Positions 12,201 to 27,200 of a DNA stretch of 64,000 nucleotides are shown here, in pieces. The notes below the pieces were generated by a model, which did not search any database, was not told where the DNA came from, and was given only the letters and a program-made list of their open reading frames with translations. The translations under genes and the position numbers were made by a program. Source of the DNA: Lutraria lutraria (taxonomy: Eukaryota; Mollusca; Bivalvia; Venerida; Mactridae); contig OZ026844.1 in the NCBI GenBank assembly GCA_964023205.1, forward strand, positions 32,163,326-32,227,325, given 5' to 3'. The stretch's first letter is position 1, and every line of letters begins with the position of its first letter.

Positions 12201-15200
12201 TTCTGTGAAAACAGTTCGTGTTCTGAAATGTTATAACTATATTATTCATTCAATGCTGAAATGGACACTTAAATGTTGCAATATTTTGCGTGTTCTTGTT
12301 GTGTACTTAATTGCGTTTAACTTCGACAAGTGTGTATCTCAAACTCATTTCACGTTAATTATTGACAATTGATACTTCAAGTAGGTGTAGATTGTAGTTA
12401 ACAATGCATCATACATGTAACCGATGTATATCATGTTTCAGTTCCTAATCACAGTGCAAAAAATTATTTTAGATCTATTTAATGTTCTTAAATCGTCATA
12501 CTGTATTATTATTTATTTTCGTTGGGCTCAATTTTTGTGGTTTTCACTTAAATGGATATTTCGTAGGGATATAGATTCGTGGATTTTGATTTTTGAACAG
12601 AAATGCCTAATCTCTACATTTAAAATCGTGGGAATTTGATTTCGTGGATGAGCCGACCCACGAAATCCACGAAATTAAATCCCCAACGAAAATTAAAGAT
12701 TTCACAGTATTATACACAAAATTGGAGGCCCCCGGTAGAGTAATTATAGAATCTGACTAGTGATCTATAGCCCCTCTTCGCTGTGAGTTCGAATCCCACC
12801 GGGACCTGAAAAATCATCACAACAGAGTGCGAATGCGGTGTAACTAGTTTACTGATGGTCGGTGTTTCTATCGATATGTACGCTAATGATCATCCTCCAG
12901 CGTTAAAGCTAGGAAAATCACCCAAGGACCTGCTAATGTTGGTGCGATGTTAATTGTAATTTGATTTCAAACCTGAAAATTTTCACTTCAACGTAAAATA
13001 ACAAAAAAAACTAAATTGATTAGGTACCCTTTTTATTTAAGAAATCAACAGTACTCGCATTCGGGAACATATAGTGTCACCGTCGTTTTTTTCTGTCTAT
13101 TGGCCGTTGAACGTTACTGAGCGCCCATGTTGATGACGCGCGAAAATGCGGTGTACATTCCATAAATGACGTCCCTGTTTTTTATTATTACATTAAAACA
13201 TTTTAAAATGATAAAAACATTAAGATAAATGTGTTTTCTAACCGAAAACAGAAGTTTCGGAAAATAATTTTTTCGACTACATCACTTGGAACGTCCTCAA
13301 GCTGGGTACCCACTGAAACTTAGTGGCTCAGAATACTGGCGTTCTATGTTGTCATGGTAACGATATAGTCAGAAAATAAACCCAGAATGATAACTAGAAT
13401 AATTGAACTATCATTTACTGTAATTTCGCTTGAAAAAAAATATTTTGACATCAAAGATTTATGTACGTGTTCAGTCACCTTAATAGTCAAATGGTAGAGT
13501 TGGGGAAAAAAGTACTGTAGTTAAAGGGAGGCTGTTGCTGAAGAGAGGGTCGCTCTGTGGAGGATGCACTGTTCATGTATATATATTGTGTTGGCTTTAA
13601 CTGAATCCGCATTTTATACCGCGCTGTTGTAGCAATCTATTTGAACATGTACGTATGAATCACTACTTCAGGTGCCACTACAACGTCACTGTCGTCTTCC
13701 TCTATGTCTGCAAGCTCCTCAAACACCAATTACCCAGCGTCTTATGGCTCTATCGGTGTGCATCATAGCAGAGGATGGCGTCCGTCAAGTACTTCCGGCA
13801 GCGTTTATCTAGAAATGACTTTTGGTGCAGAATATTATATAACTGATGTACAAACCCGAGGTGGTCCGAACTCAAACTATTACGTGACGTCATACACACT
13901 CAGATACTATAACAACACCAGTGGATCATGGGTAAATAAACTCTAAGCACATTTCAACAATTCAACAACATACAATAAATTGATACATACAGTAATGTAG
14001 CTTGTTACAATTTCTTTACATGTAATTCGAAAACTCTTTGTTCCGAAGTGCTACTGCATGTGTGTAGGGACCTCACAAAACAAGATATTATGCCATATGT
14101 TCATAATACCAAATTCTAATAGCATATATACTAGAAATCTAAGATAAAGGTTTCATAGCTGCACCTTTGTAGGTCCATGCATTACTTTAATTGTACCCGA
14201 CGAACTATTAATTACTACATAATTACATAACAACATAACCATTCCGAATAAAAAAATACTCACTTCTCTGTAAAAGATTGCTATATTTGCACTTAACACA
14301 AGATTAGTATGGTGGTTTTATAGAGGTTATTGTATTTGACAGGGAATGTTCGGAAGTGACAACTTCGAATTCTCCGGAAACTCCGACGGAAGTAGCCTGG
14401 TAAAAAACTCACTCCCGATTCCGGTACTTACAGATAAAATCCGTTTGTATCCGGTATCTTGGAATAATGGACTCGAATTGGCTTTCACGTTGTTTGGATA
14501 TGCCCATGGTACGTATACTAGCGCTATAACATAGTTGATCTGCAAAAAGCAGATACACACCGTATACCCCAAAGAGCCGAACATAGTTGCTCAGTCGAAC
14601 ACAGTTGCCGATAAATTTTACAGTTTCGAACGGAAAATAGGTATCGGCTTAATTTATTGTTGTCTTGAAGGATCCGAACAAAACCAATCATGTTCATTTA
14701 TTCGCTATTGAAAAAGGAATAAATACTCACTCCAAATTGTGAGAAATCGCTAGAAAGGTCTGCTATTTTTAAAGAAAACGCGTGATCTTATGAATCCAGA
14801 TCCATAAATGCATTTTTACACAAAAAATGAACCTTTTTAAAGATATCATCATTTACTCCAATCTATTTTCTCTCATTATGCGAAATCCCAACTTTCTATT
14901 CCCATTTCCGCAGAGAAATTGATGCATAAAGTCGGCCTGTCCTCGTATTTTTGAGAACGTCAAGCACAGTTTATTGTAAAAGTTGCGAACCTCGAATACA
15001 GTAAAATTTATCGGCAACTGTGTTCGCCTGAGCAGCTGTGTTCGGCTCTTCGGGATATACGGTGTGAGATAAATAAGTTGAAGAATGCCGGTGAACACAT
15101 TCAGTTACTTACAAATATCCAGAACTAAGTGTGTGCGCCATTAACATATACATTCCAACCTGGGAAACAAGAGCCATCCTCAGGAAAGAAAAATGAGTGG

Positions 15201-18200
15201 TCTTTATTGACAGGTGGCACCTATTCGGAGGTCATTTTGTTTTACATAACCAATAAGTTTTTTTTTTAAAGAATGGCCTCTATTCACATGGTGACCCTTA
15301 TTCGAAGTTGGCCGCTAACACCAACTTGACTGTAACAAACTATTTTTCATGGCAGGTGGAGAAGGCACTGAAAAATAAAAAAATAATACTCATATAGTTG
15401 TTGTTTTATTAAACAATTCTCTGTAATATTTCATAAGACACTATTTCATTTTAATTTGAAAGTTTATAAGAGATTGATCAAACAAGCAATTATGTGACTG
15501 AACTTGATGAAACAGTAATCAAATCTTTATCATTGCTTCACAAGGGATTTACTTTATTGCTTTGGTTGATTTCAGGTACAGCAACTCTGGAAGCAAGCGC
15601 GATATGCAATCCACAATCTAAAGGTACGCATGCTTATAATACTAATTTCAGTGCAACCTCTCCATAACAACACCCTTTGGGAGTAGCAAAAGTATGTCGT
15701 TTTTTTTAGAGGTTTTGCTCAAGAGAGATTAAATTAGTTAGATCATTCAGTCGGGAAAAAAATCATTCTGGTGTTGAAGGGAGGTTGTTACTCAAGAGAG
15801 AGCCGCTCTGGAAAGGTTGTAATACTAGTACATGTTCATTCGGTGATCACTACAATTTATATTGACAGTTCGTGATTGTCCAAAGAGAACGTGACCGACA
15901 AAATATATAAGTTAATTGCTTCAATGCGGTCGTTTTCGATTTTCAAGTGCTATTGGACTTGAACAAAAGAATCACTGCTTGCAACAGTAAAGCCTTCAAG
16001 TTGGTTATGCATGTAGTTATTATAATACTTATATGTTATTTATGTTGTTTCTGACTTAGTCATATGATACGTTATCTCTAACAATAAAGGACCTAGCTGA
16101 CTGAAACACCTGCAATCTATAATCAATAGAAAATACTGTAAACAATTATCCAATTGCGGAGCATATTATATCGACAAGACCGAAATTTAAACAACAGATA
16201 AAGGTTCTTTCGTGATAAGCTGGTTCGAACCTTAACCTTTTTATCACTTAAATTGCTTGACAATTATATAATGTAACACAAAAAGTTACATTTCAATACA
16301 ACGTATGCGTTTCTATGAAAAGTACCATAATTGAAATAGCAGTTGGCAGTTTATCAAGTGTCGAGGTACGCGTAACAAATATAAGTATATAAGTGACATG
16401 CGTAATTATAATAATGATATGTACTAAAGAATGCATAATTATCCGAAGATGAAAGAGAGCCTTGCAAAACAGACAAAATTGAACACAATTACTTTCAAGT
16501 AAAGTTATTTAGCAGATTTTCTAATTGTGTAATTACAAAAGTAGTTTTATTTGAATCAGTGACCAAACATTAGATAAAAATATCATACGTATTTTAGGAA
16601 GTTCGTTTTATGATATTATTAAAAAACATTGTCCGTTTATCGGCAATGAAAGATGAGTCATTCAACATGGACTTTTATTTCCCGTAAAAAGAACCACGAA
16701 CCGAACCATTTAGATCATCAAATTTACAAATTTGGGTAAAACATTTTCCATGTACAATGTATATGTTAACATCGAGTTATACCGACCTAGAGGGTAATAT
16801 CACAAATATCAATCCTTCGGCTTTATGCAACAATGTTCATATTACATACCAGTTGGCAGTTGATATACAATGTAACAAGATTCTAACTGGATTCTGTAGT
16901 TCTAAGCTAGTAAATTCCGGTTACATGTAATATAGTCCACTTGTATAAAGTTATATAAAGATACCGTGTATAAAGATAGCGCATTCGAGCCAATGGCTTC
17001 ATACAAAGCGTCTCGGGGACACGTGTCTTGCCCAGGTATTGAACTAATGATCTTGAGTTGGCTGGGCGAGTATGATGTTAAGGAAACAAGTTTAGAACGG
17101 GTGTTTAAAACAGTAATTCAAGATTATTTACTGTTTTTTTAGCGGGACCAGGTGGCCCGGGCACGGTTTATTATTGGCATGAAAACAATCCATCGACACT
17201 CGTAGTCAACAACTATGGCAAGAGCAGCTACGTCAAAATGTATGATGACTGTACTGCTTGGGATATCTTAGAGCAAGGTAATGTTCTGCACACTTGTATT
17301 ATTTTTGACCGGAACGAGTGCATGTTGGTTACCAGGGCCGAATCTAGACTTGATCAATTCATAAATGTGAAAGCGGACTGTGTTGGTTGAATTAAAGCTA
17401 TGGTAGCCTAAGTCGAAAACGTCGACTCTAAAGCATATGGCATTACCTGTCATAGATGTTTTTGTTTTATTGTAAGGCAGTTTCCCCTAGCAAAATTTCC
17501 TTAATTTCCCCCCTTAAATGGCAGGAATTTTCCCCTGATAGAAATGAAAGAAAAACAGTTTCGCACCATTGTCATCAATTATTGTGTAGTAATATTATGA
17601 TCTTTTTGTGATTTCAGCAATTAATAATCACAGATTCCATAGAAAATAAATGTTATTGTATATTTCCTATTCTGGGCATATAAATTTCTCCTTTCGTTGG
17701 ACATGGGTAGTGATAAATCTTTTGGGAAAAATCATTGCCTGTGCAAGCCTTTAAAATATGTAAAAACTACTTGAAGTTATTCAAGCTAATGGGAATTTCA
17801 GTGAAACAAACCTACACAATTAATATAAATGTAACGTTTTATATAAAAATGTTTTAATGCTGTAGGTGGAGCTGCCTATATCACCGGAGCAAGTGATGAT
17901 TTAAGTGATGTTGTAATATATGGTGGTTCCCACGTTGTTATCACGGAGAGGCAAAATTTAACAAACATATATGGGGATGTTAATTCCATGATTCATGTGG
18001 CAAACGATGCTGTTCTTGATGTATACGGTGAGATGTCTGTGCATGCGTACTTCTACCCAGGTTCCTCTATTCATTATTATACAACACCTACTGTTGAAAT
18101 CGTTGGAGCATTGTACGTACACGGCTCATTAGAATTTAAAAACCCAAATGAACAAGAGGTTATCCTGATTGAGCCAGCAGCCGTAACGTTTGATTCCAAT

Positions 18201-21200
18201 AGTATGACAAGTATGGCATGCAAATCGTTGGAGATCCAAAATAACGCTGAAATGAGTATTATGAACTCAAGTACCTATTTTAATCTTTCAACGACCGCCT
18301 TAACCGTAAATGGACAGTTTAATGCGCACGCGCTCAATATACACAATTTGAAGGAATTCACCGTTGGTTACCTTGGACACGTTCAGTTCGATCCATTAGA
18401 TTCAGATATATATCTTGGAGAAAATATTGATATACGGGGTAATGTGGCATTAGACAAACATCTGTCAATCGTAAGACCATGCAACGACTTTCTTTTAGAC
18501 ACCGGGACGCTAACATGGCCACACACTTCAGATATAATCGTTATTGATTGTGACCGCGTAGAAATTAACAGTGACTTTAGCCCAGGAACGGTGTCTACCG
18601 GTTTAGGGATAGATCAGTTTTCAGTTGGTTCGTCTGGCGTATTCACAGTCACTACAGATGGTCCATTCCGTGCAAACACGATTGCTGTATCTGGTGAAAT
18701 GTACGTTGAAAACCTAGTGACATTCGAATCATCGTTCTCGTCTGACAATCGTGTTGAACAGATGGTGGTTCATAGCCCGAATGGTAGACTTGAAATTAAT
18801 TCAGCAAACAAGGCCGCCCAAACATCTAATATCCAATCAAACCAGTCCTGCAGTGTATTAAAAGTTAAGTCTTTGACTGTGGGTAAGACGTTCATTGCTA
18901 ACGATATTGAGATCGCAGAAGGAATTGATGACGTCACTGTGAATGTAAATGGTTCTTGGACATTCGGTCCTTGTGCGGCATTTCAAGTGATTGACATATA
19001 CACCAATGGCACGATAATTTCCAAATACCCGTTAACCTTAGCAGGGCTTGGACAACACAAGGTCAGGGAGATTTATATTGAATATGGTGGGAGTATAACA
19101 CTCGATTCTCTTGTTCAAAGTACTAAGGAATGGACTGGTACGTCAATAGTTGGTGTCCATGACTTCAAAATGTACGGAAAATTCCTTGCCGGTAGTCTGA
19201 GCAATGTTGTAGCAGATGAAGGATGGGATCAACTTGACATATTTGTGAATGGAACTTTTTATTTTCAACCAAACGGGGATTTTATCTTAGAGAATCTGTA
19301 TGTGAACGGTCGTTTTGAGTCTTACAGTACAATTTCTATGATGGGCGGGGACCAAGATTTAGTTGTTCGTCTAGGGTCCAGCGGATACATGAAGTTTGAC
19401 TCTTTGATATCATCCGATTGGACAGATTCATCGTCCGTTATAGCCGAACTCATTGAAACTGAATACGGTTCCTATTGGCAGACGGGTGTAACAAATTGGA
19501 ATGTAACACAGGCGACCATTGCTGGGAGGCTATATTCAAAGCCTAATAAAGTCGTCGCAATAGATTTCTTAACAGTGGGGAGTGGAGGAGATGTTGACAT
19601 CTCCCGCAATGTTTACATGCTAGGAAGTGGGTTAAGCGTAGACGAAGGCGGAACCTTGGACATCGCTTATCAACATGACCCTGACTACAGTTTAGGATAT
19701 CCGTACTCAAAACTTATATACAAGACAGTTGATATTACTGGAATATTGAATGCTGCGTCATTGTACATCGGTCACCATGACAATTATGACCAGTTTTGTG
19801 AAAATGTGTACATCTCGGGTTCTGTAGACGTTAGCAGCGGTGGATACATGTATGACGATGGACCAGGTACACCATTACATATTTATCTTATTTTTATCAT
19901 TTTAATTCAGTAAAACCGAAAAATTATAGTAGGTCCATACATGCTTGGATGATTTTGCACTGTTAATTTGTACCTTTCTATCAAGCTGAACATTGATCAC
20001 AAATTAGAGTTTGCACTTTCATCTAGGATGATTGAGATTCAAAACTTTGTTTTATATTTCAAAAGGCAAAGGGCAGATCAATTCTAATGGTGGTAGTGGT
20101 GCTAGTCATGGAGGAAGAGGTGGACGAGGGTATGGTGGCCAAACAGCTTTGTTACCATATGGAAATATATTTGATCCTAGTGACTGGGGATCAGGTGGTG
20201 GTAGCCACACAACCAATGGTATCTCCGGAGGTCGCGGTGGAGGTTTCATTCACGCATATGCATTGCAGAGCATTGAGATTAGTGGTACCGTGAAAGCTAA
20301 CGGTGGAAGTCCAACGGTATGTACAAATGTATTCTGATATATTTCTGTACATCTTAAACTCTAACAATAGTAGGTAAGTTTAAACTTATTTATTTTACAT
20401 CGATTATAGAGCATGTTCTTACAACTTACATTACCTACTCTCGATGAATGCTTCCTGGATTCTGACCAGTACTCGCGCCGAAAGAAGGGGTTGTAAAGGT
20501 TCCGGTCAAATTCTGCCACTGACTGGATTCGAACCCTATGCCACTGCTCCTCACCTCACCTAATAGTAGTTTTCAGAGAATGTTAGTTCATTACTTCGCG
20601 GACGAAGGCGTATGAAGTTCATTGCAGAACAGTATGAAACTCAACTTCGTGACATAAGTAGTAATAGACGTACACTGCTTGACGTTTAGGAATATTCGCC
20701 TGAGTAATGTTGCGATTTTTTATCATTTTACCAGTCATCTTACGCCGGTGCCGGAAGTGGTGGAAGCATGTTCTTCAAATCTGAAGATATGTTTGAATTA
20801 ACCGGAAGTTTGCAATGTAATGGTGGATCTTCCAATGGTAGAGGAGGAGGCGGAGCAGGAGGGAGAGTCCATGTATCCTTCCAACATGGAAACTATCATA
20901 GCGGTTATGTACAAGCAAAGGGCAAGTAGTTCACTTAGTAAACCAAGATTAAACTAAAACTAATGCTAACAATTCCTAGATATGTACTCACTAACACCAA
21001 GGACATATAAGTCCTTGCTAGCCCTGAAGTGGTATTGGAATGTGGTGATAGATAATCATGACATGGCTCAAGTCGATGTTTTGGTTTTAGAACTGACTAT
21101 CTTTATCGCAGGTGGTAGTTCATCGTTAGGAGAAAGTGGCGGTCCAGGAATGTCGTACTTCGAAGGACCAGATATTCAAAACTTGCGAGTAGATAATGGG

Positions 21201-24200
21201 TGTCAACAACCGAAGGTACATAGAGCATACTAAATTCAATTTGAAAATCCCAATACTTAGCATTTATATAGCACTGTATCTTGTCGCGTATGTGTATTTT
21301 ATTCAGAGGCTAAATGATGTACGATTTGCATTTACCATCGGCGTAGAATAAACAAAATGAAGAAATAATAAAAAATTGAAATTCTGTTTGAACTATGAAC
21401 GAGGATGCGATAATTAAAAAATGTATCTATGGTAATAAAAAGTTCTCTCTTATATGCTTGTCATTTCTATTGAAGTACAAAATGTATGTGTATGACTATA
21501 GGTTACAGAACCCACCGGAAGTGTTGCTGGTTCCGCAGAATATGAAGCCTACACACAAACAGGTGAGGTTCAATCGAATGGTAGCGACTTTCTACAGTTT
21601 TTTTTTCTTTATCAGTTAGCATAGTAATTAATTTTCCCTAAATGTATACGTGAAATGTATGTATTTTAATGCGTTGCATTTAGATTGTCTTCAGATGAAC
21701 ATGTTTAAACTACTAGTACATTTGATAAACGGTGCTGTGGCATGTACGTGTATGGTATCTGTTCATTATTATGTATACAGTGATATCATCTATTGATGAT
21801 TTGGTGACGAAATACTGTGACAGTTCATTTAGAGCAATGCTAATGTGGACAAATTTCTTATTATAAACCCTAATTCATATATGTCCGTCTCATACAGGTG
21901 CCATAGCATACCTTAATCCGCCAGAGGATGGCTTCAGATATACGTTCAGACATGTAGAATTATACGGTGGGGCTCATCTTACTCTTAATGGTACAAATAC
22001 TATACTGGAGACATATAGTATGAATGGTGACGATACAGGTCATTTACACATCGGGCCTGGTGACACATTCGAACTCACGGAGGTAACCAGAGTATAACCA
22101 TTGATCTATGATAGTCCTGAAATATATATATCTTAAGTCGCTCATAAATCTGTAATAATGTGATTTATCTACATGTTGTACATGTCTATCATGAAAGTAA
22201 TTGTCCTTCATACATGTATGATATTTTTGGGCTTTGTTCTAATTCTTTTCTGCTTAGCGACAGACAATGGTTTGTGAATTCGAACACTTGGCACGGAACT
22301 TATTCTCCTGGCATTTAGGTCATTGTCATTATGTCTAAGCTCATTGATTTTTAGTTTGTTACATTGTATATTTAATGACAGCATTTATTTTTGTGTATTT
22401 GTTATGAATTTAGACAGAGAAAGTGTTGCAAAGGTATTAAATTTCGAAATGCTTTGTTACATTTTGTTCAAGGAGACCTATACAATAGGCATGAAAACAA
22501 TATTTCGATTCAATGGGCTTTGTTTAAATATTGTTTGTAGTTCATGGACATAATACAATGATATAAATATCCTTTTCTAGGTGACCTAAATTCACGGAAT
22601 GTAACACAACACCAATGAAAAGTGCAAAATAATTGGTCACACAACAAAGCTCCGAAAAATTAACGACGTAGTCTTTTATCAGGGTCGTTTGTTTCGAACT
22701 AAACCAGAAGGTTGTTTATGAAAAATGACACTTCTCTTTAAATAATATATATCCAGAGACGTAGCTGTCTTCAAATTGTACAGATCCCACTAAGACAAAA
22801 CAAAAGAAAAAGTTAAAAAGCTTCGTTACTGCTATGATTTTTCACGTATATTTTTAACTAAACCTTAACCGTCATTAATAATGTTCAGCATGAAGTATGC
22901 ATTTACCCCCACCAAGAACTTATATACATACATACATGAATGTATATAAGTCCTTGCCCCCACCCAAAAAAACAACAACATTAAACATCAATTAATTTTG
23001 TCGGGGGCTAAGGTGCACAGCGAAATGAACTTATGTATATTATACATTTTTGTAGAATTAAAATTGAAAAGGTTAAGTTTGACCCTATGCGAATGGAAAC
23101 TATCCACCTACCTTGGCGCCAACAAACAAAGTCTAAATTGTCTTCATCATAATTATAGATGTTATCAGTCTATCGTGATAGAAAAATAAATGTAACTTAA
23201 ATATGTAAAAAGTTAAACCTCACAAAAGGCTCAATGGAACACCATTGAATTGTGAAACCGATGATCGAGTACAAGGATACCGCGACAGTTGTTTTCGCAT
23301 TAACCCCCCATACGCTTTAAGAAAATTAATTCGATAATTAGGTCTGTGTAGTTAAATGGTATACTTATGTAAAATACAGTAAACTTTTATCATCTCAGAT
23401 CCTTTGTTATAGTAAATTCATAATTGCTTAATAAGAACACAATGTGGTTTGAAACGATAAACAAGTAAGGAGTAGAACGTTGAATTCGTTCAGTTGGTAA
23501 TGTATTGGAATATACAATATATCAAAAAGCGTGCCCTCTTATAAAAACAGCAATAATTTAAATAATTTACTTTTTCAAACGATACGTTTCGTATACAATT
23601 AATACGCAGCATGTAAACTTTTTAACATACAGCTGATGAGGCATAACATACTAAATAGATACTTCTCAACTGATCACCTTAATTATTTATAGCAATTGCA
23701 GATCAGTTGTACAATATTATTAAGGTATTAGCTAGGATCCTAACTCAAAAAATTACTATCTCAAAATGGGACCGACAGACTTTGTAAATGTTTATAACTT
23801 TTACAAATTTCCATGATAGAAAATGATTCGCCATGAGATTTTTCAAAAACATTGACATTCCTTTGAGTTATTGTCTATTTAAAGGGGCATACCCTACAAC
23901 TGACAAACATTCTGTGAACGTGTAAAAATGTGCTAGATGTATATGTAAAACAATATATAATGGATAATTGCAAGAAGAACTTGGGTCATAAAATGATTAG
24001 TTTAGGTACTAGCCGCAAAAAACATAGCTATGAATAATAAATCACTTCCACTCAAAAATTTCCATGACTAAATGTATGTGTCACAAAATAATACATAATT
24101 TTTATGATTTTATTTTTTAATTGTAAGAATTTTTGGCTGAAACTTTCTTCGTCGGCTTTTTTCTTTACAAGCTTCTAATTTATCATCATTTTGCCTTAAT

Positions 24201-27200
24201 TCTAAATGCACCAAGTTGTAGGGTATGCCCCTTTAAATTTGCTTTGAAGCCTATGGGAGTAACACATTTTCCCAAGATTAAAGACAAAAGAACACACATT
24301 TCAATGAAAACTCGTGGTAAAAAGATGCATTTACATAATATCAATATAATTTGATAAAGAAAATATAGGCCACCGTGCAATATTTAAATAAATCTTATTT
24401 TTCTATTCTTCAATAAGGGCCACAACTCTTACGCTTTTTTAAAAAAATTGTCGTAAAATAAATTTTAGTATTCGAGGTACAAAGAAGCCATGTCAATTGA
24501 ACAATACCATCTTTCTAATGATATTTTTACGTAGCTTCGAGCAAATAACATTAGAAAAAATGGGAGTTAGGACTTAGGAATTAGCAGACATCTTCAGCAC
24601 AAGCAAGTATAAGTATAATGTATTACATCAAAACAGAACTGATTTTAAAGGTACATTGACAACGTTCATAGTGTATCCATATCTACATTAGGTATCGCAG
24701 TACAAACGTTGCAATGTCTCCTACGAGTTGTATTTGTACGAAGGTGCGACATGGATAATGCCCGACGCTCCGGTCGTATTCCGTGAAGTATTAGACCAAC
24801 AAGGACTCGGTATGGATACTGGCTCCACATCTTGCCCTGCAGATATAATGAGAACAACGGCTGGGAGACTCTGGGGAACCATCGATGGAACTAAAACTCA
24901 TCTAATCGTGTCTACTGGTGAATATTTATTGGTTCATGTCTGCAGTTATTACATGCATAATTATACATGTACAGTTTTATTTCTGTATTTTTTAGTAAAT
25001 TTAACGCCGTTTTTCAACGATATTTCCATTACACGTATAGACTACGGCGGTCGGTTTACCCATGGATGCTATATAGAGCATCCCTGGTTTACCTAAACAG
25101 TTTTCCTAAATATATTCAAACTAGTGCTAACTCAGCCCTTCACAAGGAGCCGGCATCTTTTCCACGAATGGAGAAAAACCCGACATTTTTGTACTGGATT
25201 TTCAATGAACGGTATAACACCCAGGATTCAAACCCTGATCGAATATATCACTGGTCCTATATGCGTATTGTATATACGTTTACACGTTTCTAATTCACGT
25301 CTACTCTGTTAGTATTAAAATCTTAGCCAATGAGGTGCATCATGAATAGTACACGAATAAATGTTTGTAATACAGGAGCCGAACTTATCCTGGGTACAGC
25401 TGGCATTCGATCAAATAAATTTTCCAATTTGACCATTCAAGACGAGGGCACATTAGAGCTTATATCAAACTATGGTGACGTCTCCGACGTTTGGAACTTA
25501 GAGGTAGCTTTACAAATCGGAATCAAACTTAATCAAAATCTTTGTTAGTCATCCATTGATTGGAGTGATCACGTTCTAAGAAATCAAAGCTCTCAAGGAA
25601 TTGCTGTTGTTCGGACAAACAAAGTAGTCCAAAGTTAAATTTCTTTGTAGGATGAGGTATTTGGCTGAGTGATAGTTCAGCTTTATATAGCCTTCACTGG
25701 CTCGGTGGGCATGAATTTTGATGTAGACCAAAGTAACATTTTACGATTGTCTTGAATGCACATAATATTTGAATTTGCATTTATGCCACTGAATTGTAAA
25801 ATAGAAACTATTTTCGTAGGCGGAAGGTTAATGGAAGCTCTTCTGTATGTAGGAAAACATTTCTGGTCGATTTCGTACCAAACAACAAAAATCAGCCTTC
25901 AATTTCTTTAGAAAAAAAAAGATTTTTTGAAGCACTCCCGGCTGTTTTGACGTCACACGTTGATGTATATGTTACCGTGTCATAAAGAGAATAGGTTGAT
26001 ATTAAACATTAAGCTTTTTTCACTTCATGGTTATTCGTCTGTTATTATAGGTACGTAAGGAACCAAGCGCAGGACAGGTTTCGATACAAGCTGGTGGATT
26101 ATTAAAGGGTCGTAATATTAGGATAGACACCGATGTATTTCGCGTCGAAAAACTTGGAATGTTAAGCTTGACTGGTCAAGGTCTTAACAACGGTGATGGT
26201 GAGGGATCGAACTACGCCGGTGGTAGTTTTGGTGGTCGAGGTGGCAGTGGGATGCATGGTCAGTAATTTGTCCTGTAACTAAATAGCTCTATCATAACTT
26301 TATTATAAGTGTTCTTAATTTAATACCCAATATCACATTGATTGTGATGAAAATGTAATAATTAATACAGTGACTCTACATAAGATGTAATAATTATAGA
26401 GTCCCTGGTTATAATTGTATTTTTCATTATAATGAATTTATAATGCCCTTAGGTACGGAATCCTCGCTGTGACATCACATTGTCACAATTGCTACATGTT
26501 TTATGCATCAATACATGCATTTGGGGATTATAATATACTTAAACAAAATCAAGCATTTAAGCATGCAAGTCGGTTTCGTGTAGAGTGTGATTATTTTGTG
26601 TATTATCAAATATGATGCCACATTGTATATACGCTTATAGGAGGAGCCTCAGGCAATGTATATGGTAGTGTCTACAATACGGAATTATTGTTCGGCAGTG
26701 GTGCTACTGGAAATTCAATCGTAGCAGGTATCATTTATTGTACTTATAAATAAATGTAACTGTTTTGTTTTACGGGGGAAATTTCATTCTTTTGAAAAGG
26801 TCAAATAAATAATGACGCATGTTTTATCTTATGCATCTTCAAGAATTGTATTACATATAAGTCCTTGTATACATTCAAAAGCTTTTTTCTATTTCAGGCG
26901 GGGGGATTCTTGATCTTGCAATAAGTCATGTCCTACAAGTCGAGGGCATGATTGAATGCAATGGCCAGGATGGTTTATCAAGCGATTCTCCAGGAGGCAG
27001 TGGTGGTTTTATACTTGTCAACACACGAGACTTTGAGGGTTCTGGCAGTATCGAAGTTTTGGGTGGAAATGGAGGTCCTGGTATGGGGGCAGGCGGTGGG
27101 GGCCGAGTTTCGATAAACTACTTGAACTCAGAATTTTGGTTTGGTGATCTTAATGCAATGGGAGGAGACAGTGATGGTGGAATCGGTGGTGCTGGAACTA

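Larger units (their letters stand above)
11290..13671 (+). other. Intron 2, repeat-bearing
   Basis: A 2.4 kb intron holding a degenerate CAGTCAAA-type element (11961-12145), an inverted-repeat element (12499-12709), a tRNA-derived SINE-like sequence (12724-12970) and a partial CAACCTC-type element (13478-13572). Between them I see only AT-rich sequence. Confidence 0.6.
14509..15575 (+). other. Intron 4, with two inverted-repeat elements
   Basis: It contains the 511 bp element at 14556-15066 and a family A MITE at 15150-15334. The rest is AT-rich, with nothing further recognised. Confidence 0.65.
22083..24691 (+). other. Intron 12
   Basis: 2.6 kb. It holds a hairpin at 22914-22957 and a 360 bp TTAA-flanked inverted-repeat element at 23878-24237. 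The remaining sequence is AT-rich without supported exons. Confidence 0.6.

Noticed and set aside
12724..12806. tRNA gene
   Set aside because: There is a B-box-like word but no convincing acceptor or anticodon stem, and related sequences with SINE bodies lie at 54990 and 62064.
23725..24590. Larger palindrome around the TTAA element (GCTAGGATCCTAACTC / GAGTTAGGACTTAGGAATTAGC)
   Set aside because: Only about nine bases pair without gaps; too weak to call an outer element.
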